Positions 1 to 10,816 of a stretch of 64,000 nt of DNA are shown in pieces. The notes beneath the pieces are model-generated. The model was not told the DNA's origin, did not search any database, and saw nothing but the letters and a program-made list of their open reading frames with translations. Position 1 is the first letter of the stretch. Every line of letters begins with the position of its first letter. A program made the position numbers and the translations under genes. Origin of the DNA: Tupaia tana (taxonomy: Eukaryota > Chordata > Mammalia > Scandentia > Tupaiidae); NCBI GenBank assembly GCA_026018925.1, contig JAKSZU010000026.1:19882759-19946758 (forward strand), written 5' to 3'.

Positions 1-999
1 GGGGCCAGGCTGCAGATGGGAGCCTGCTCCTCAGAAGAGCAGCAGGCCGGGTGCGGCTCAGGAGGCCTGGGGCTGGCCCAGGCACGGCCATCGCTCTGGA
101 GCTGGGCCACAACCTCGGTGGTCGCTTGCCCTCCACCGTCTCCACATACTGCCTGACCCTTCACGGCCTCCCCCTCAGAACTCCAAGACCTATTTTTCTG
201 GGCTGGCTGAGCTTAGTAGGTGGGGGTCAGGTGGACCCCACCACAGCATCTGGCCGGGCCTACCCACGCCCCCAGCCCTGTGACAGGCACCCTGGAGGGC
301 CTGAGAGTGACAGGCAATTCATGCCGCACCCCCACCCCCCCAAGCTTGGGTGCCCCTGGGGAGGGGTGTCCGTGCACAATAGCAGCTAGGCACCCAGACA
401 GACCTCAACCAGGGGTGCAGAGGAGAGTGACCCCTGAAGAGCCCAGGTCACCCAGGGTTCCTTCCTGCCCCAGGAGGACAGACAGACGGACAGTGGGAAA
501 CAGCTGCACCTCTAAATTACTGGCCGCAGACACCAGAAACATCTGCGTGTTGATGCTGTTTGCATCTGGGTTATTTTTAGGGTGAACCCAGTTGCCTCCC
601 CTTGGAACCAGATGAAGCCCCAGAGGCACGTAGTCCTTTTTCCCAGACGGGGGTCCTGGTCCTGCTTCCTTGGGAATGAGGGCTCAAGCATGACATTCCG
701 GGATCCCGCCTCCCGGCCGCAGAACCACATGCTGAGCTCGGCTCCAGGGAGGGACCTGAGCAGCGCGGAGCCACAGCGGGCTCCCTGCAGTCTGGGAGAG
801 GGGCCACTGCTGCTGTGATCACAGCTCCCACCTGGGTCCGAAGAGAACCCCTCCCTGGCCCCCTGCCCACACGACCCAAAGGGAAAAGCTCCGACCCGCC
901 CTGCAGGCCCGGCCCACTGATGGGGGACCTGACATGTTTCTAGAACAGGCAGAATCGGGGCAGGCTTTCTCTCCCAGCCCCCCCCAAACAGGAACACAC
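1..999. other. GC-rich sequence, no gene recognised
   Basis: The stretch is GC-rich with several overlapping open frames on both strands, none of which has recognisable protein character or paired splice sites. No SINE or L1 piece was recognised here. Confidence 0.5.
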
Positions 1000-1190
1000 C
1001 AGCCCAAGCAATTTCCCAGCTAATGATTTCCTCCATTCAATTAAAAAGAAGGACAAGAAAATGTTTTTTTAAATGGATTACCAGCCCTGTGCTTTCAGAG
1101 ACCATGTGACCTGTCAACGCCTCTTAAGTCCTGATACATCAAAGCTCCTGAATCAATTTTTAATCGGTTAAAAAAAGTCATCGTCTGAGG
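1000..1190. promoter_or_regulatory. AT-rich island, candidate conserved noncoding element
   Basis: Sequence composition switches abruptly from GC-rich to AT-rich for about 190 bp. It contains several TAAT/ATTA homeodomain-type cores (CTAATGATTT, CAATTAAAAAG, CAATTTTTAATCGG) and a CTGTCAA motif of the TALE type, without a poly(A) tract, target duplication or repeat signature. In mammals such isolated, non-repetitive AT-rich islands are often enhancers. That role is inferred; no conservation could be checked. Confidence 0.3.
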
Positions 1191-1559
1191 AGCGCCTTCC
1201 CCCGCTGCCCGTGCGGTCGCACACGAGAGCTCCGGGCTGGCGTGGGGAAGCCCGGCCCAGCCGAAGGTGGCTCCTGAGACCCGCTCCACAGATGGGGAAA
1301 ACGAGGCTGTGGGCGGCGCAGTGCCCAAGGGGGGCCCCAGGGCCGCAGGGTCAGGAGGACGAAACAGGGACAGGGCCCTGGGTTTTGAGCCGCCCATCTG
1401 GGAGAAAGCGAGAGTGAACGCAGGAGCTGAGGGGTCGGGAGAGGGCCGTGGCCAGAGGGGGCTCTGGCACCGCCCGCGTCCTCCCGCCGCGCCCACGCTG
1501 GCACCTGTTCGCGCCTACAAGGACAACCTTCAGACGTGTGATGGGAAGTGAAAGCCAGG
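1191..1559. other. GC-rich sequence, no gene recognised
   Basis: This is CpG-containing unique sequence. A short piece around 1280-1320 (CACAGATGGGGAAAACGAGGC) resembles the conserved part of an ancient MIR/L2-type repeat but is too short to call. Confidence 0.4.
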
Positions 1560-1810
1560 CTCGGGCGGCCTCGTGTCTGTGACTCTGTGCATACCAAATG
1601 TCCGGAGGAGCAAACCCGAGGGACGGATGAACTGTGGCGGTTACCAGGGAAAGGGGAGCAGGGAGGTAGGGAGCTGGGGGCCTTGTTATCAGGCTTCCGT
1701 CGGGATGGTGGAAAGTTCTGGAAAATGGAGAGTGAGACCGGGGTGCACGCGCTGAAAATGTCCTTCGTGGCACTGAATCGCACACTAAAGACGGTAACGC
1801 AGCCGGCTTG
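1560..1810 (+). mobile_element. Old L1 3'-end fragment
   Basis: The order of motifs follows the 3' untranslated end of old mammalian L1 elements: AAATGTCCGGAGGAGCAAA, then GGCGGTTACCAGGGAAAGGGG, then GATGGTGGAAAGTTCTGGAAAAT, then a CACTGAATCGCACACTAAA-like end. It is diverged with CpG-rich substitutions and has no open frame of interest. Confidence 0.6.
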
Positions 1811-2270
1811 ACGTCGTGTGTACTGACAAGGAAAACCCTGCTCTCCAAAGACACGGGAGTGGCCGTCACCAGGGGGACTGTGTCAGGCCCAGCCTCAGTT
1901 CCGCAGCAGTGCTCAGGAGCTGCCAGGGTCAGCCAGGACCACCAAGCCGGCTCCTCCACTCCCTGCCGGCCTCCAGATGGTAGAGGCAGGCAGAGGCTGA
2001 GACGGCCCAGGGCACGCCCGGCCAGTGCCATGTCCTCGCCCGGACGCTCCCCTGGCCCAGAGAGCTCGCCTCCCTCGTTGGTGCAGGCCGCAGGGGGTCC
2101 TCGCTGAGCACCTCCGGCCCCGGGTGCGGGAGCCCCCTTCTCTGGGCAGGTAGGGCGGCCCTGAGGACAGGAAGCACCGCCCAGGGCGAGCTCAGGGCGA
2201 GCCAGGGCCTTCACACTCTTCCTGGCTCAGGCCAAGGCTCACCTCGAGAGCCCCAAGTCCTTTCGTGACA
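1811..2270. other. GC-rich sequence, no gene recognised
   Basis: A long minus-strand open frame runs through this segment and the old L1 piece to its left, which argues that the frame is chance. No repeat or RNA gene was seen. Confidence 0.45.
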
Positions 2271-2529
2271 TTTTTTTTTTTAGGCTTTTCTTTCCCATGG
2301 GGCATGTGCGCTGGCTAGAGAGAAATGGAGAGAGGGAAAGTGAGAAATCACCCCCTAGGGAGGATGGCCACACCGCAATCCCTTCCTCTCCAGTCTTCTC
2401 CTGGGATTTTGGGCACGCACACACACACAGGTGCCTGGTGTGATTTTCAAGCCACCGGTCCAGGGCTTGAACCTTGGTCGGCCTCGTCTGAGTCCAGCAC
2501 CTTAACCACCACGCCACCTGCTGGTCCCC
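2271..2529 (-). mobile_element. tRNA-derived SINE, long form, near full length
   Basis: Read on the minus strand, it begins GGGGACCAGCAGGTGGCGTGGTGG (A box) and carries a B-box-like GGTTCAAGCCC. It ends with the pyrimidine-rich tail and an A-rich 3' end, seen as the T run at 2271-2281. This is the leftmost copy of the SINE family that dominates the window. Confidence 0.85.
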
Positions 2530-2530
2530 C

Positions 2531-2690
2531 TTGTCCCTTAAAACCTCAGTTTATCCTTCTACAACACGGAGATGGAAACAGCACTTGTCTCACAGGCCCT
2601 TTGAGGACTACGGGAGATGATGCCTCCCCAGTGCCCAGACCCGGCTGGGACAGGGTCCGCGGTTGCTAAGTGGTAACGATGAATGAATTC
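2531..2690 (+). mobile_element. MIR fragment
   Basis: The segment AAACCTCAGTTTATCC followed by ACACGGAGATGG, CTTTGAGGACTACGGGAGATGATG and CAGTGCCCAGAC reproduces the 3' half of a MIR element in sense orientation. The SINE to its left abuts it, so the MIR head was probably displaced or lost at that insertion. Confidence 0.65.
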
Positions 2691-3478
2691 GAACTCCAGC
2701 CTCCCAAACATGCAGGAACGCTCCTTCCCAAACGGTTGGGGCAGCCATTCCAGAAAGTTCCAAGAGGGCCACGTTAACACTCATCACTTAACTCTGGCCA
2801 GGGAACTGGGCCGGTGACCAGGAAGGCAGGGGAAGGGCTGGCAGGGCCAGACCACCACCAGCACTGCTCAGCACGTGAGTGGACGTTAAGCCTCTGCACC
2901 AGCAGATGGGCAACCGCAGCACGGGCAGCGACCCCTCTGGTCACACGCAGAGGCGGTCGAGCCATCCGGCTGCAGGCTCTAGCTGGTCACCACGGGGTGC
3001 GGGGTGCGAGAGGAGCTGGAAAGAAGGCAGGCAGGAAGGAGGGAGGGAGGCTGAGAGCAGCCTGGAGCCAGCAGAGCGGATCCCAGGCGCTTCCGCAGCT
3101 CTGACATCCGGACTACAGGGCTCTGGAAGCCAGAGGAAAATGGCTCCGAGCAGGTCCCTCGGGGAAACCGGCGGAGTGGGTGGACTGGCGTGGCTTGTCC
3201 TGAGGGTCTCTGAGGTCAAGCCCAACCTCCGTATTTAGCTCCGCTCAGCCCGGCTGCTCCGGTCAGCACACGAGCTCCCTCAGAACTCCGGCGGGTGCTG
3301 GATGGAGGGAATCACCCTTGGGGGTCTCCCCAGGCCCTCGGAGAGCACTGGGGCACATGGAGACACAGCTCTGCAGGGGCTACACCCGGGCCCTGAATGC
3401 CAGTGGGGGGTCCCGTGAGCAGAGCTGAAGGGACGGCGGCTTCAAACTCTTCTCAAAGGCCACGCTCTTCCCGCTGCA
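2691..3478. other. Unique GC-rich sequence, no gene recognised
   Basis: It includes a short GGAAGG/GGGAGG purine run (about 3025-3055). Open frames on both strands lack recognisable domains. Confidence 0.45.
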
Positions 3479-3748
3479 ACTTTGTTTTGTTGCCAGAAGG
3501 ATGTGCACTCACCAGAGAGAGACAGAGAGACAAAGAAGAAAAAGTGCCCCCCACATGGGATGTGGGGTCCTCCAATCACTGCCGTCTCTTCTACTCCATC
3601 TCTTCCTCCCCCAGGGATTTTGGGCGTACATGCACACCTACCTGCCTATTTCTCTACTGCCGGGTGTGGGACTCGAACCACGCAGCTGGCTGTGTGGGTC
3701 GGCCATGGGGGATCCAGCCACCGTGACACCCATGCCATGGGCTAGCCC
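3479..3748 (-). mobile_element. tRNA-derived SINE, diverged copy
   Basis: The element has the tail signature TTGCCAGAAGGATGTGCACTCACCAGAGAGAGACAG-like at its left edge, and GGGACTCGAACCACGCAGCTGGC (inverted B box) near its right edge. It is more diverged than the 32 kb or 43 kb copies and represents an older subfamily whose body lacks the CCCCCCAGGGGGG block. Confidence 0.75.
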
Positions 3749-4139
3749 ATGTATGTCTCTCAGAGAAGTCCTCTCCAGCCTTCCTACCGAAAACCCACCA
3801 GGCCAAATGGTGGCACGACTGGGCCTACATGGGACAGGCCCTGGGCTGACGTTTTGTGATCTCCCCGAGCTCGCTGGACATGCCTGCACGCATGTGCACA
3901 CTCATGACCCAGGCTGCTGAGACGGGGGCTGGGGGCGGAATGCGGGGTGGGGAATCTCAGGGGGGCACCTGTGTTCTTACTCTTTTTCTCATGGAATAAG
4001 TAAACAAATAATCCTTTTTAACAAGTGACACTTTAAGCCCACCCCCACCCTCCCTTTCCCGCCCCTCCCCCCTTGCTGATTTTTCTTCCTGGTATTTAGC
4101 ACCACCAAAGACGATATTTTAGAAAGAAATTTCTTTTGG
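3749..4139. other. Unique sequence, no gene recognised
   Basis: It holds a truncated SINE-head-like string near 3800 (CCAGGCCAAATGGTGGCAC) and an AT-rich patch near 3980-4030. No coding signal was seen. Confidence 0.4.
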
Positions 4140-4215
4140 TTCATTGCTGAATTTCCAGTGCCTGGAACAATGCCTGGCACGCAGGTGGCATTCAGAAACT
4201 CTGCTGATGGCTTTA
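4140..4215 (+). mobile_element. L2 3'-end fragment
   Basis: TTCATTGCTGAATTTCCAGTGCCTGGAACAATGCCTGGCACG-like order matches the L2 3' end (TTCACTGCTGTATCCCCAGYRCCTAGMACAGTGCCTGGCACA). It is diverged and lacks the terminal TGAATG repeats. Confidence 0.55.
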
Positions 4216-4551
4216 GAACGAGGACGGTGGGTGGGAGACCGCGGCTGGAGGGGCGGGGCCAGGATGAAAGCAAGAGAAGAGAGCTTAAAGAAGTGAGCAG
4301 GGAGTGTGTTAAAATGGTAATCGAAAATTGCCCTGCCCCCAGAGAAAAACAACAACAACAACAAAAAGAACCCAGCCAGGCCCAGATAGTTTTACAGGTG
4401 ATTCTAACAAACTTTCCAGAAGTTTGGGGGGGAAGTCGCACTCTGTTGGAAGGGGTGCAGAGAAGAAGAAAAGCAAAAACCGAAAAATTGACAGGCCTTC
4501 ACTTACACGTCATCTGGGCAGGCCCTGGATAACACTTGGGCGTGGACGCAT
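4216..4551. other. Unique sequence, no gene recognised
   Basis: It contains a CAACAACAACAACAA microsatellite near 4349-4363 and A-rich tracts. No gene or repeat family was assigned. Confidence 0.4.
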
Positions 4552-4753
4552 GACCAGCAGTGGTTTACGTCCCCGGCCTGGTGGCTTGACAGTCACCGTG
4601 GCCGGGCACATGCACGTGCGTGCCTGAAATCCCGAGAGGAGAACGGAGAAGAGACGGGCATGACCATCCCACTGGGAGCGCTTTCTCATTTTCACTTTCT
4701 CTGTCTCTCTCTGGTGGGTGCATGTGCCCTGTGGCAAAAACCTAAAAAAAGAT
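4552..4753 (+). mobile_element. tRNA-derived SINE, head-damaged copy
   Basis: The tRNA-like head is mostly lost (GACCAGCAGTGG then a B-box remnant at ACGTCCCCGGCCTGGTGGCTTG). The body GAGAGGAGAACGGAGAAG and the tail CCCTGTGGCAAAAACC are intact. Confidence 0.75.
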
Positions 4754-4914
4754 TCGGGCATGCAGGGTCCCCACCTACTCCCGAGCCTCATCCCCCTCTG
4801 AACGCGGCCCACATTCTGGCCGGGAGGACCCACAAGCAGCTCACCGTAGACACTGCTAATGGGCGTCCTCACTTACACGTTTCCTCTGCTCATTAATGGC
4901 CACGGGTAGGAGCT

Positions 4915-4990
4915 TTCTTTAATTCACTTTCGTATTCCCGGTGCCTGGAATCCATAGCGACTGCTCAACATCTGGTTGAGGAAGTGAAGG
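4915..4990 (+). mobile_element. L2 3'-end fragment
   Basis: TTAATTCACTTTCGTATTCCCGGTGCCTGGAA continuing to GCGACTGCTCAACATCTGGTTGAGGAAGTGAAGG follows the L2 3' end, including its final TTTGTTGAATGAA-like segment. It repeats the same L2 region seen about 770 bp upstream. Confidence 0.55.
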
Positions 4991-5724
4991 AGACACACGG
5001 AAGCCTAGGGACTGCGAGGCGTTTACTTGAGAGAAGCTTTCAGGCCCTGGACCCGCCCTCAAACTCGTGGCCCCCGGGAGATCAGGCACCAGGGGCCCTA
5101 AAGGGAGCCAGCGGGCCTGGGGTTTGTCTCAAGCCTCAGCGTCCTAATATGGCAGGGAGACAGCAACCGGAAATCAATCCCGCACCCACCGACGGCCGGC
5201 GGGAGGGCTCTGGGTGACCCCGGTATTAGCCGTTGGCTCGACTCCTGAGATGCTCCCTCCTGCTAGCGGGGTAGAGCCCAGTGGGAAAAGGGAACCCGAC
5301 TCCCAGGGTCTCAGGAGTCCATGAGCCAAGAGAAGAGCTGAGGAAGTCGAAGGAGGAGCGGGGTTCCCTGTACTCGGACAGACAAGGTCTTACAAGGCCT
5401 GCACCCCGCCGAGGACCGTGAGTGCGCGTGACACTGGATCAGCTGCTGCTCCAAGAACAGGTGGGGTCTTTGCACCTTCTTCTGCCAGCCCCCTCCCAGC
5501 CCTGAAGCGCATGGCAATGACAGATGGCTCCACGGAGCGACCTTCTGGGTTCTGGAAGGTTCTTTGCGGAAAGGCCTTGCTGCGAGCCATCAGGACCTGA
5601 AGGACGTGTCAGCACTGACAAGCGGGCATCCCTGCAGCCAGTGGGAAGGCCATCACTCTGCGTGTGGACAAAGGTGACTCGGGGAGCGGCAGAAAGCAGC
5701 CCAGCATCTACGGAACCAGCTCTG
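4991..5724. other. Unique GC-rich sequence, no gene recognised
   Basis: Several sub-100-codon frames overlap on both strands, as expected for GC-rich DNA. No repeat was recognised. Confidence 0.45.
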
Positions 5725-6150
5725 CGCTGTGTAACAAATCACCCACAATCACAGGCCGTCACACACGGGGCAGTCGTGCATGGTGGTTAGGGATGGTCAT
5801 GGTTTGAGTCCTGGCCTGGGGGCTTGAAAAGCACTCTGGGTCCATGCGCGTGTGTGCCCCAAATCCTGAGGGAAGAGAGAAGTGGAGACGAGGGACTGCA
5901 GCATGACCATCCTAGTGCAGGGGGCTGTCACCCTCCATCTCTGTCTCTGTCTCTGTCTCTCCCTGTCCCACGCTGTCTGGCAATAAAAAAAAAACAAAAA
6001 AAAAAAACAAAAAAACAGTAGGCGTTCGTTATCTCCGGCTGTTTCTGTGGGTCAGAAAGCGGGGACAGTCCAGCTGGGTGTCAGGCTCAGGCTGGGGCTC
6101 CTGAGTTACCTCCCTGGGGAACTGATAAGGTCGCGTTGGTGGCTGGCAGG
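5725..6150 (+). mobile_element. Ancient interspersed repeat split by a SINE
   Basis: The left part (GCGCTGTGTAACAAATCACCC, 5725-5765) and the right part (GTTTCTGTGGGTCAGAAAGC then CAGCTGGGTGTCAGGCTCAGG, 6018-6150) are successive pieces of one widespread old mammalian repeat. I recognise the pattern but cannot name the family. The SINE at 5766-6017 interrupts it and is therefore younger. Confidence 0.45.
5766..6017 (+). mobile_element. tRNA-derived SINE, long form
   Basis: It has an A-box remnant (GTGCATGGTGG), a B box GGTTTGAGTCC, a tail with (GTCTCT)n and a long A-rich 3' end. It inserted into the older repeat that flanks it. Confidence 0.8.
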
Positions 6151-6439
6151 AGGTCGGTCTCGCTTTCCCGTCACCTTCCCGTCACATTTCCCGACCTTCC
6201 CAGAGCGCTGCTTGCGTGTCCTCCCAAGCAGGGGCCTGGCCTCCCAGAGCAAGCAAACCAAGAGAAGGGGCAGCAGAAAACAGGCCGTCTTCCGGCAGCC
6301 ACGCCCTGCCCCTGCCTCAGTCCTACGGGACAGGCGGGACAGCCCTATTCAGTGTGGAGGGACCACCAGGGGCGGGAGACGGGCGCCACCCTGAGGCCAC
6401 CCGCACGGCCAGTCATGGTGCTCTTGCCCTTGTCCAGAA

Positions 6440-6695
6440 CAGCAGTCCCCAGCCTTTCCAGCACCAGGGCCAGTCTCCAGGGACTGGGGGTGGGGTCGTT
6501 TATGAGTGCACCTCAGGTCCCGGTGAGCACGGTTCACAACAGGGGGCTCCTGCTCCCTGAGAACTCAGGCCACAGAGCCCGGGCAGGAGGCGGGCTCAGG
6601 TGGTACGGCCGGCGGAGCGCACCCGACGGAGAGCGCCGCCCGGTCGCCCTCTGCTCCGACCACGCAGCTCGGATCTCCCGGTTTGGGAACCCCTG
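6440..6695 (+). mobile_element. Non-autonomous hAT-type DNA transposon (MITE)
   Basis: The element starts CAGCAGTCCCCAGCCTTTCC and ends GGTTTGGGAACCCCTG, imperfect inverted ends with the CAG...CTG termini typical of hAT-Charlie MITEs. Internal landmarks (GCACCAGGGCCAGT, GGTTCACAACAGGGGGCTC, AGGAGGCGGGCTCAGG) match a known mammalian hAT MITE pattern. I did not find a clean 8-bp target duplication. Confidence 0.6.
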
Positions 6696-7928
6696 ACCTG
6701 GACCAACTCCTTCACCCTCACGCCGGCCCTCGGAGGCAGCGGTTGATCTGTTTTAGGGACGGAGATGCCAGTGCTGAGGGGGTGACCGTCTTGAGCCGCC
6801 GACCACCCAGCGGCGGTCAGACTAGGCCGGCTCTGCTTCCGCCCGCGAGCTCTCAACCCAGCCCTGCGGGCAGTCAGAGGCCAGGTCAGAGATGCCCAGA
6901 CACGCGACTTCACCCCTCGGTGCGGGCCATCTGCGAAAGGTCCACACCGGCACCACTCCATGGGACCGGGCAAAGAGGAGACACGGCCACGGGAGAGGCA
7001 GCCCGCCCCGAATGCACGCGGTCAGAACTCGCTGCTGAAACCCCGCACACGCGCGTCCGCATCTTCCACGGACCGCGAGGTCCCCGCAGGCCGCCGGGCC
7101 GAGCCCCGTGTTCAGCCTCCTGGGGCAGTGCAGCGAACTGGCGGCGAGCTAGGAGCGAGGGTCTGGCAGCTCCGGGTGAGGTCACACACGGTCACCGCCT
7201 CGCTGCCAGGGCCAGGCCACCTGGTGGCCAGTGGCTTTGCAGAAGCAGCGTGTGTTGTCTCCTCTCTCGGTTCTGCCACCGGGCCCCCCTCCCGAGGTGC
7301 CAGGCTTCCCGGCAGGATCGCCGTCCTGCAGCCGCCTCAGAGGAGCCCCTCGCGGGCAGAGGGCAGAGGTGGACAACTCCGGGGTCCTGCCGGCTGCCTG
7401 GCCTCACAGTGAGACACACGAGGCTGATCAAGTCCTGCTCTTCGTTCTCTCCACCTCGGACTGGGAAGAAGCGGTGACTGAGTCCATAAAACCTCGCTTC
7501 TCCCTCTCGGGCTTGATGGCCCTTCGCGGTGGCTGTTTCTCCCCTGCACCGTCCTGGGGACTGGAGGCGGGCAGTGGGGACAGAAGCGGGTGTCACCATC
7601 CACCCTCAGGACGGAATCTTTCTCCCAGGATGCAAACACAGAGAAGTACCAGGTGCAAGATGGGCCTGAGGGCCAGCCCTGCGATGTCGTTGGGAGATGG
7701 GCACATGACGATCCCCTTACAGTCCCCCACACCAAGGCACAAGTGCAGCCTCCTTCCTTCCACCCCAGGGCCACTGAGCGTCGTCCTCCCCAGCCTCGAG
7801 TGTTTCAGTGTCTGGGCCCCATCCTGTAGCCCGAGCCACTTACAGGCTGAGACCTCCCTGCATCGCGTGTCCTCACCTCGCAGCCCGAATTCCAGGGCTG
7901 AAGAGAGCGGGAAATTAATCCAGCATAT
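6696..7928. other. GC- and CpG-rich sequence, no gene recognised
   Basis: CpG density is raised between about 6.6 and 7.4 kb and open frames of up to 264 codons occur, but none shows a domain. There is no convincing splice donor or core promoter motif, so I do not call a promoter. Confidence 0.4.
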
Positions 7929-8208
7929 CGGGCTAGCTCTGCAGCCTTGTGGTTAAGGCAGCCGGAACCCACAATGCTGACTGTGTGGTTCAAGTCCTGG
8001 GCCTGATGGCTTGAGAAACATGCCAGGAGTGTGTGCATGCATGCCCAGAAACCTCGAAGGCAGGCAAGAAGGAAGAAGGGGTTGCAGCACGCCCACGCCC
8101 ACGCCCACGCCCACGCCCACGCCCACGCCCCAGGGATGTGCCCTCCTCTCCCTCTGTCTCTTTCTGGAGAGGGCACGTGGCATCCAGCGAAGAAGAAGAA
8201 AATAAATG
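7929..8208 (+). mobile_element. tRNA-derived SINE with internal hexamer expansion
   Basis: The head GGGCTAGCTCTGCAGCCTTGTGGTTAAGGC and B box GGTTCAAGTCC are followed by a body in which GCACGCCCACGCCC has expanded to seven or more CCCACG units. The tail ends in GAAGAAGAAGAAAATAAAT rather than the CCCTATAGCAAAAA of the main subfamily. Confidence 0.75.
8089..8131. repeat. (CCCACG)n hexanucleotide array
   Basis: About seven perfect CCCACG units lie inside the SINE body. On the minus strand all frames through it encode simple dipeptide runs, which explains the low-complexity open frames here. Confidence 0.95.
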
Positions 8209-8944
8209 ATAGCACAAAGCCCCCTGCTTCTCCTGCTCTCTGCCCCCTCCCTACCCCCGCTGTGTTCTGGACCCACAGGACCCGGGAGTAGGGCGGCCAG
8301 CAGAAAGTCCAGCAGGGCCTGTACCCGTGTCCTGGGGCGGCCTAGGCAGGAGCCTTCCTGCTGTCCGTCCCGGGGTGCAGCCTCTAGGCCTGAGAACCAG
8401 CGACTCAGGTGTGGGCCAGGAGCCGTGGAGAGGTCGGGTCCTCTCAGTGAAAGGACCGTTCTCCAGAAAGCACTGTGGCTGCAGCCTGAGTGGGGGTCAC
8501 CAGTCCCCAGGACAGTTAGAGCAAGCCGAGACCGACGCTTATCGTGGCCCCAGTCCTGGGGCTGCTTATCCACGGCTGGCTCTCATCTCTAACCTCAGCT
8601 GCGAAAGGCTCCTGGAAGCTTTAGGTCCCCTCCGAGCAGGGCCTCAGGGCAGGCGGGCTCCAAGGTCCCCACCCACCTTCTCCTCTCCTACGGGGTAGTG
8701 TTTCCGAAAGAGACAGAAAAGGTGCTGAGACTCTGCCCCTGGCCCCTCAGCTCTCCTCCTCGCCGAGCGGCTGCTCAGAGGAAGGGCACCACCTCCACCC
8801 GGTGCCCTCTGGGAGCTCGGCCGTGCAGTCCTCGCTCCTCACTGAAGGCTCCTGACCCGCCCAACTCCCAACTGTTCTGAGACGTAAAACAACCCTCTAC
8901 AAGCACGTTTGTCTCCAGGGATGAACATCAGCCACGGAAGGAGC
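8209..8944. other. Unique GC-rich sequence, no gene recognised
   Basis: No repeat, RNA gene or exon could be supported. Several short open frames overlap on both strands. Confidence 0.45.
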
Positions 8945-9117
8945 GAGGCCCCGACGCAGGCTCTGATGCGGGTGGAAGAAGCGAGACGCAGTGGTGTCCG
9001 ATTCCACTTACGGGAGGTGTCGAACCCACAGAGACAGGGTGCAGATCAGGGGCTGCCTGTGCCGGGGCAAAGGGGTGACATCTAGGGGTTCCTTTCTGGG
9101 GTAATTAAAATGCTCTA
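8945..9117 (+). mobile_element. Old L1 3'-end fragment
   Basis: GATTCCACTTACGGGAGGTGTCGAACCCACAGAGACAG, GGGGCTGCCTG and CCTTTCTGGGGTAATTAAAATGCTCTAG follow the 3' end of old L1 elements in order. A SINE starts immediately at its right edge. Confidence 0.6.
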
Positions 9118-9366
9118 GGGGCCAGCAGAGGGCATGGTAGTTAAGGTGCTAGATCCCACATGTCCGACTCGGCAGTTCAAGTCCCGGACCTGGCGGCTTG
9201 AAAATCATGCTGGGCACATGTGCACGCATGCTCAGAATCCCTAGAGGAAACTGGGGAGAAGGGCTTGCGGCACAGTGCTCTCCTTGAGGGGTGGCTTTTC
9301 ACTTTCTCTGTCTTTCTCTCCCTCTCCCTGGCAAGTGCACATGCTCTACACCAAAAAAAAAAAAAA
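9118..9366 (+). mobile_element. tRNA-derived SINE, long form, full length
   Basis: It starts GGGGCCAGCAGAGGGCATGGTAGTTAAGG, carries a B box GTTCAAGTCCC and ends with GCTCTACACC followed by a 14-A run. It inserted directly into the L1 fragment on its left. Confidence 0.9.
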
Positions 9367-9371
9367 GCTCT

Positions 9372-9619
9372 GGGATCAGCAGGTGGCATACGATTACGTC
9401 GAGTCCTGGACCCGGTGGCTTACACTCATGCTAGGTGCATGTGCGTGCATGCCCAAGATCCCGAGAGGAGAATGGAGGAAAAGGGATTGCAGTGTGGCCA
9501 TCCCCCTTGGGGGGTGACCTCTCACTTTCTATCTCTCTGTCTCTGTCTGTCTGGCGAGCACACACGCCCTATAGCAAAAAAAACTAACCTCTCAAAAAAA
9601 GAAAAAGAAAAGAAAAGAT
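9372..9619 (+). mobile_element. tRNA-derived SINE with deleted head interior
   Basis: The copy starts GGGATCAGCAGGTGGCATACG but then jumps to GATTACGTCGAGTCCTGG, so the segment between the A and B boxes is deleted. The body and the CCCTATAGCAAAAA tail are typical. It follows the preceding SINE by only a few bases, suggesting insertion into that element's A tail. Confidence 0.85.
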
Positions 9620-10586
9620 GTCCGCATTACTCTGAACATACTAGGAAGACCGAGCTGTGCGTTCACAGGGGTGAGCTGTGTGGTACGTGAACTGCACAGA
9701 GCGTGATAAAGCTGTTATTTAAGAATGAAAACAAACAAACAACAAAAAACCCCTCCATCTGTGACGGGGGAGCTGACTGCTGTGGGAGCCCTGCATGCCG
9801 CGCCCCTGCGCCCCCTCGCCCCCTCGCCCCTCGCCCCATCCCTCTCACTGCCCTCCACGTGACCACCTGACGCAGTCATAGTTCCCCCGCTCACCCCTAA
9901 GAGTCAGCTCCTCCAGGCCAGCCCTGGGAGAGAGACAGGGACAACGGGCAGGTCTGCACGGGGCCGCTCGGATGGAGCCATGGCCCCACAGATGGGGGAG
10001 GCCCCACAGAAACAGCTACTCCACGCTTCAGCCCCTCCAACCTTGAGACCCAAAGCAGCAGAATGCAGACCCCGGCCGGCTTAGAAGGAACGGGGTCTCC
10101 TGCAAATGGCCTCTTGTCTGCGAAACAGCAGCGGCCAACAAGCCAGCCCACCGCTCCGGGGGCAGAGATCCACACCCACTGATTGCTCCTTGCAAGATCC
10201 CGCAGGTCCCGCAAGAGCCCCGCCGACCACAGCCCCGGGCACCCAGGAATCTCACCAGCCAGGTAGTGCAGAGGGGAGGCCAGGGTGGCGGCCAGGATCC
10301 TGGATGTGGGACTGGCACGAAGCCAGAGGCCTGGTCCGGGCGACACCATCAGAACCCTCTGGGCGGAGACGTTCTGAGCCACACTCGGGATCAGCCCTTC
10401 ACCTCAGGGACATGGGCTGAGCCGAGGCTGCCGCTGGCCGGGGGATAGCGGAGAGGCCTGACAGGGCGCCTTTGGACTCGCTGCCGCTCCTGTGGGCCTT
10501 GGGATCAGAGCTCCTTGCTGGGGCGCTGCCTGCCTGCTCATTCGGAAGGGCTTGTCTCACTTGGGCCTTCATAGATTTAAAGGGGT
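9620..10586. other. Unique GC-rich sequence, no gene recognised
   Basis: It includes a (CCCTCGC)n-like pyrimidine run near 9805-9838. Open frames of up to 161 codons on the minus strand show no domain. Confidence 0.45.
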
Positions 10587-10816
10587 CAGGCCGGCTCTGC
10601 AGCCTGGTGGTGAAGGCAGGTGGATCGCACATGGCCAACTGCACGGTTCGAGTCTCGGGCCTGGTGGGTTAAGAAAAATGCCAGGTGAGTGTGCATGTGT
10701 GCCCAAAATCCCAAAAGGAGGAAGAAGTGGAGAAGGGACTGTGGCATGGCGTGGTCGCGGGGATGCTTTTTCCCTCTCTCTCTCTCTTTGGCAAGTGCAC
10801 ACCCTCTAACAACAAC
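10587..10816 (+). mobile_element. tRNA-derived SINE, older subfamily
   Basis: The head GGCCGGCTCTGCAGCCTGGTGGTGAAGGC and the intact B box GGTTCGAGTCTC are followed by the body and a tail ending CACACCCTCTAACAACAACAG. The head with CTCTGCAGCCT(G/T)GTGGT matches the 7.9 kb copy, marking a second head subfamily. Confidence 0.8.
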
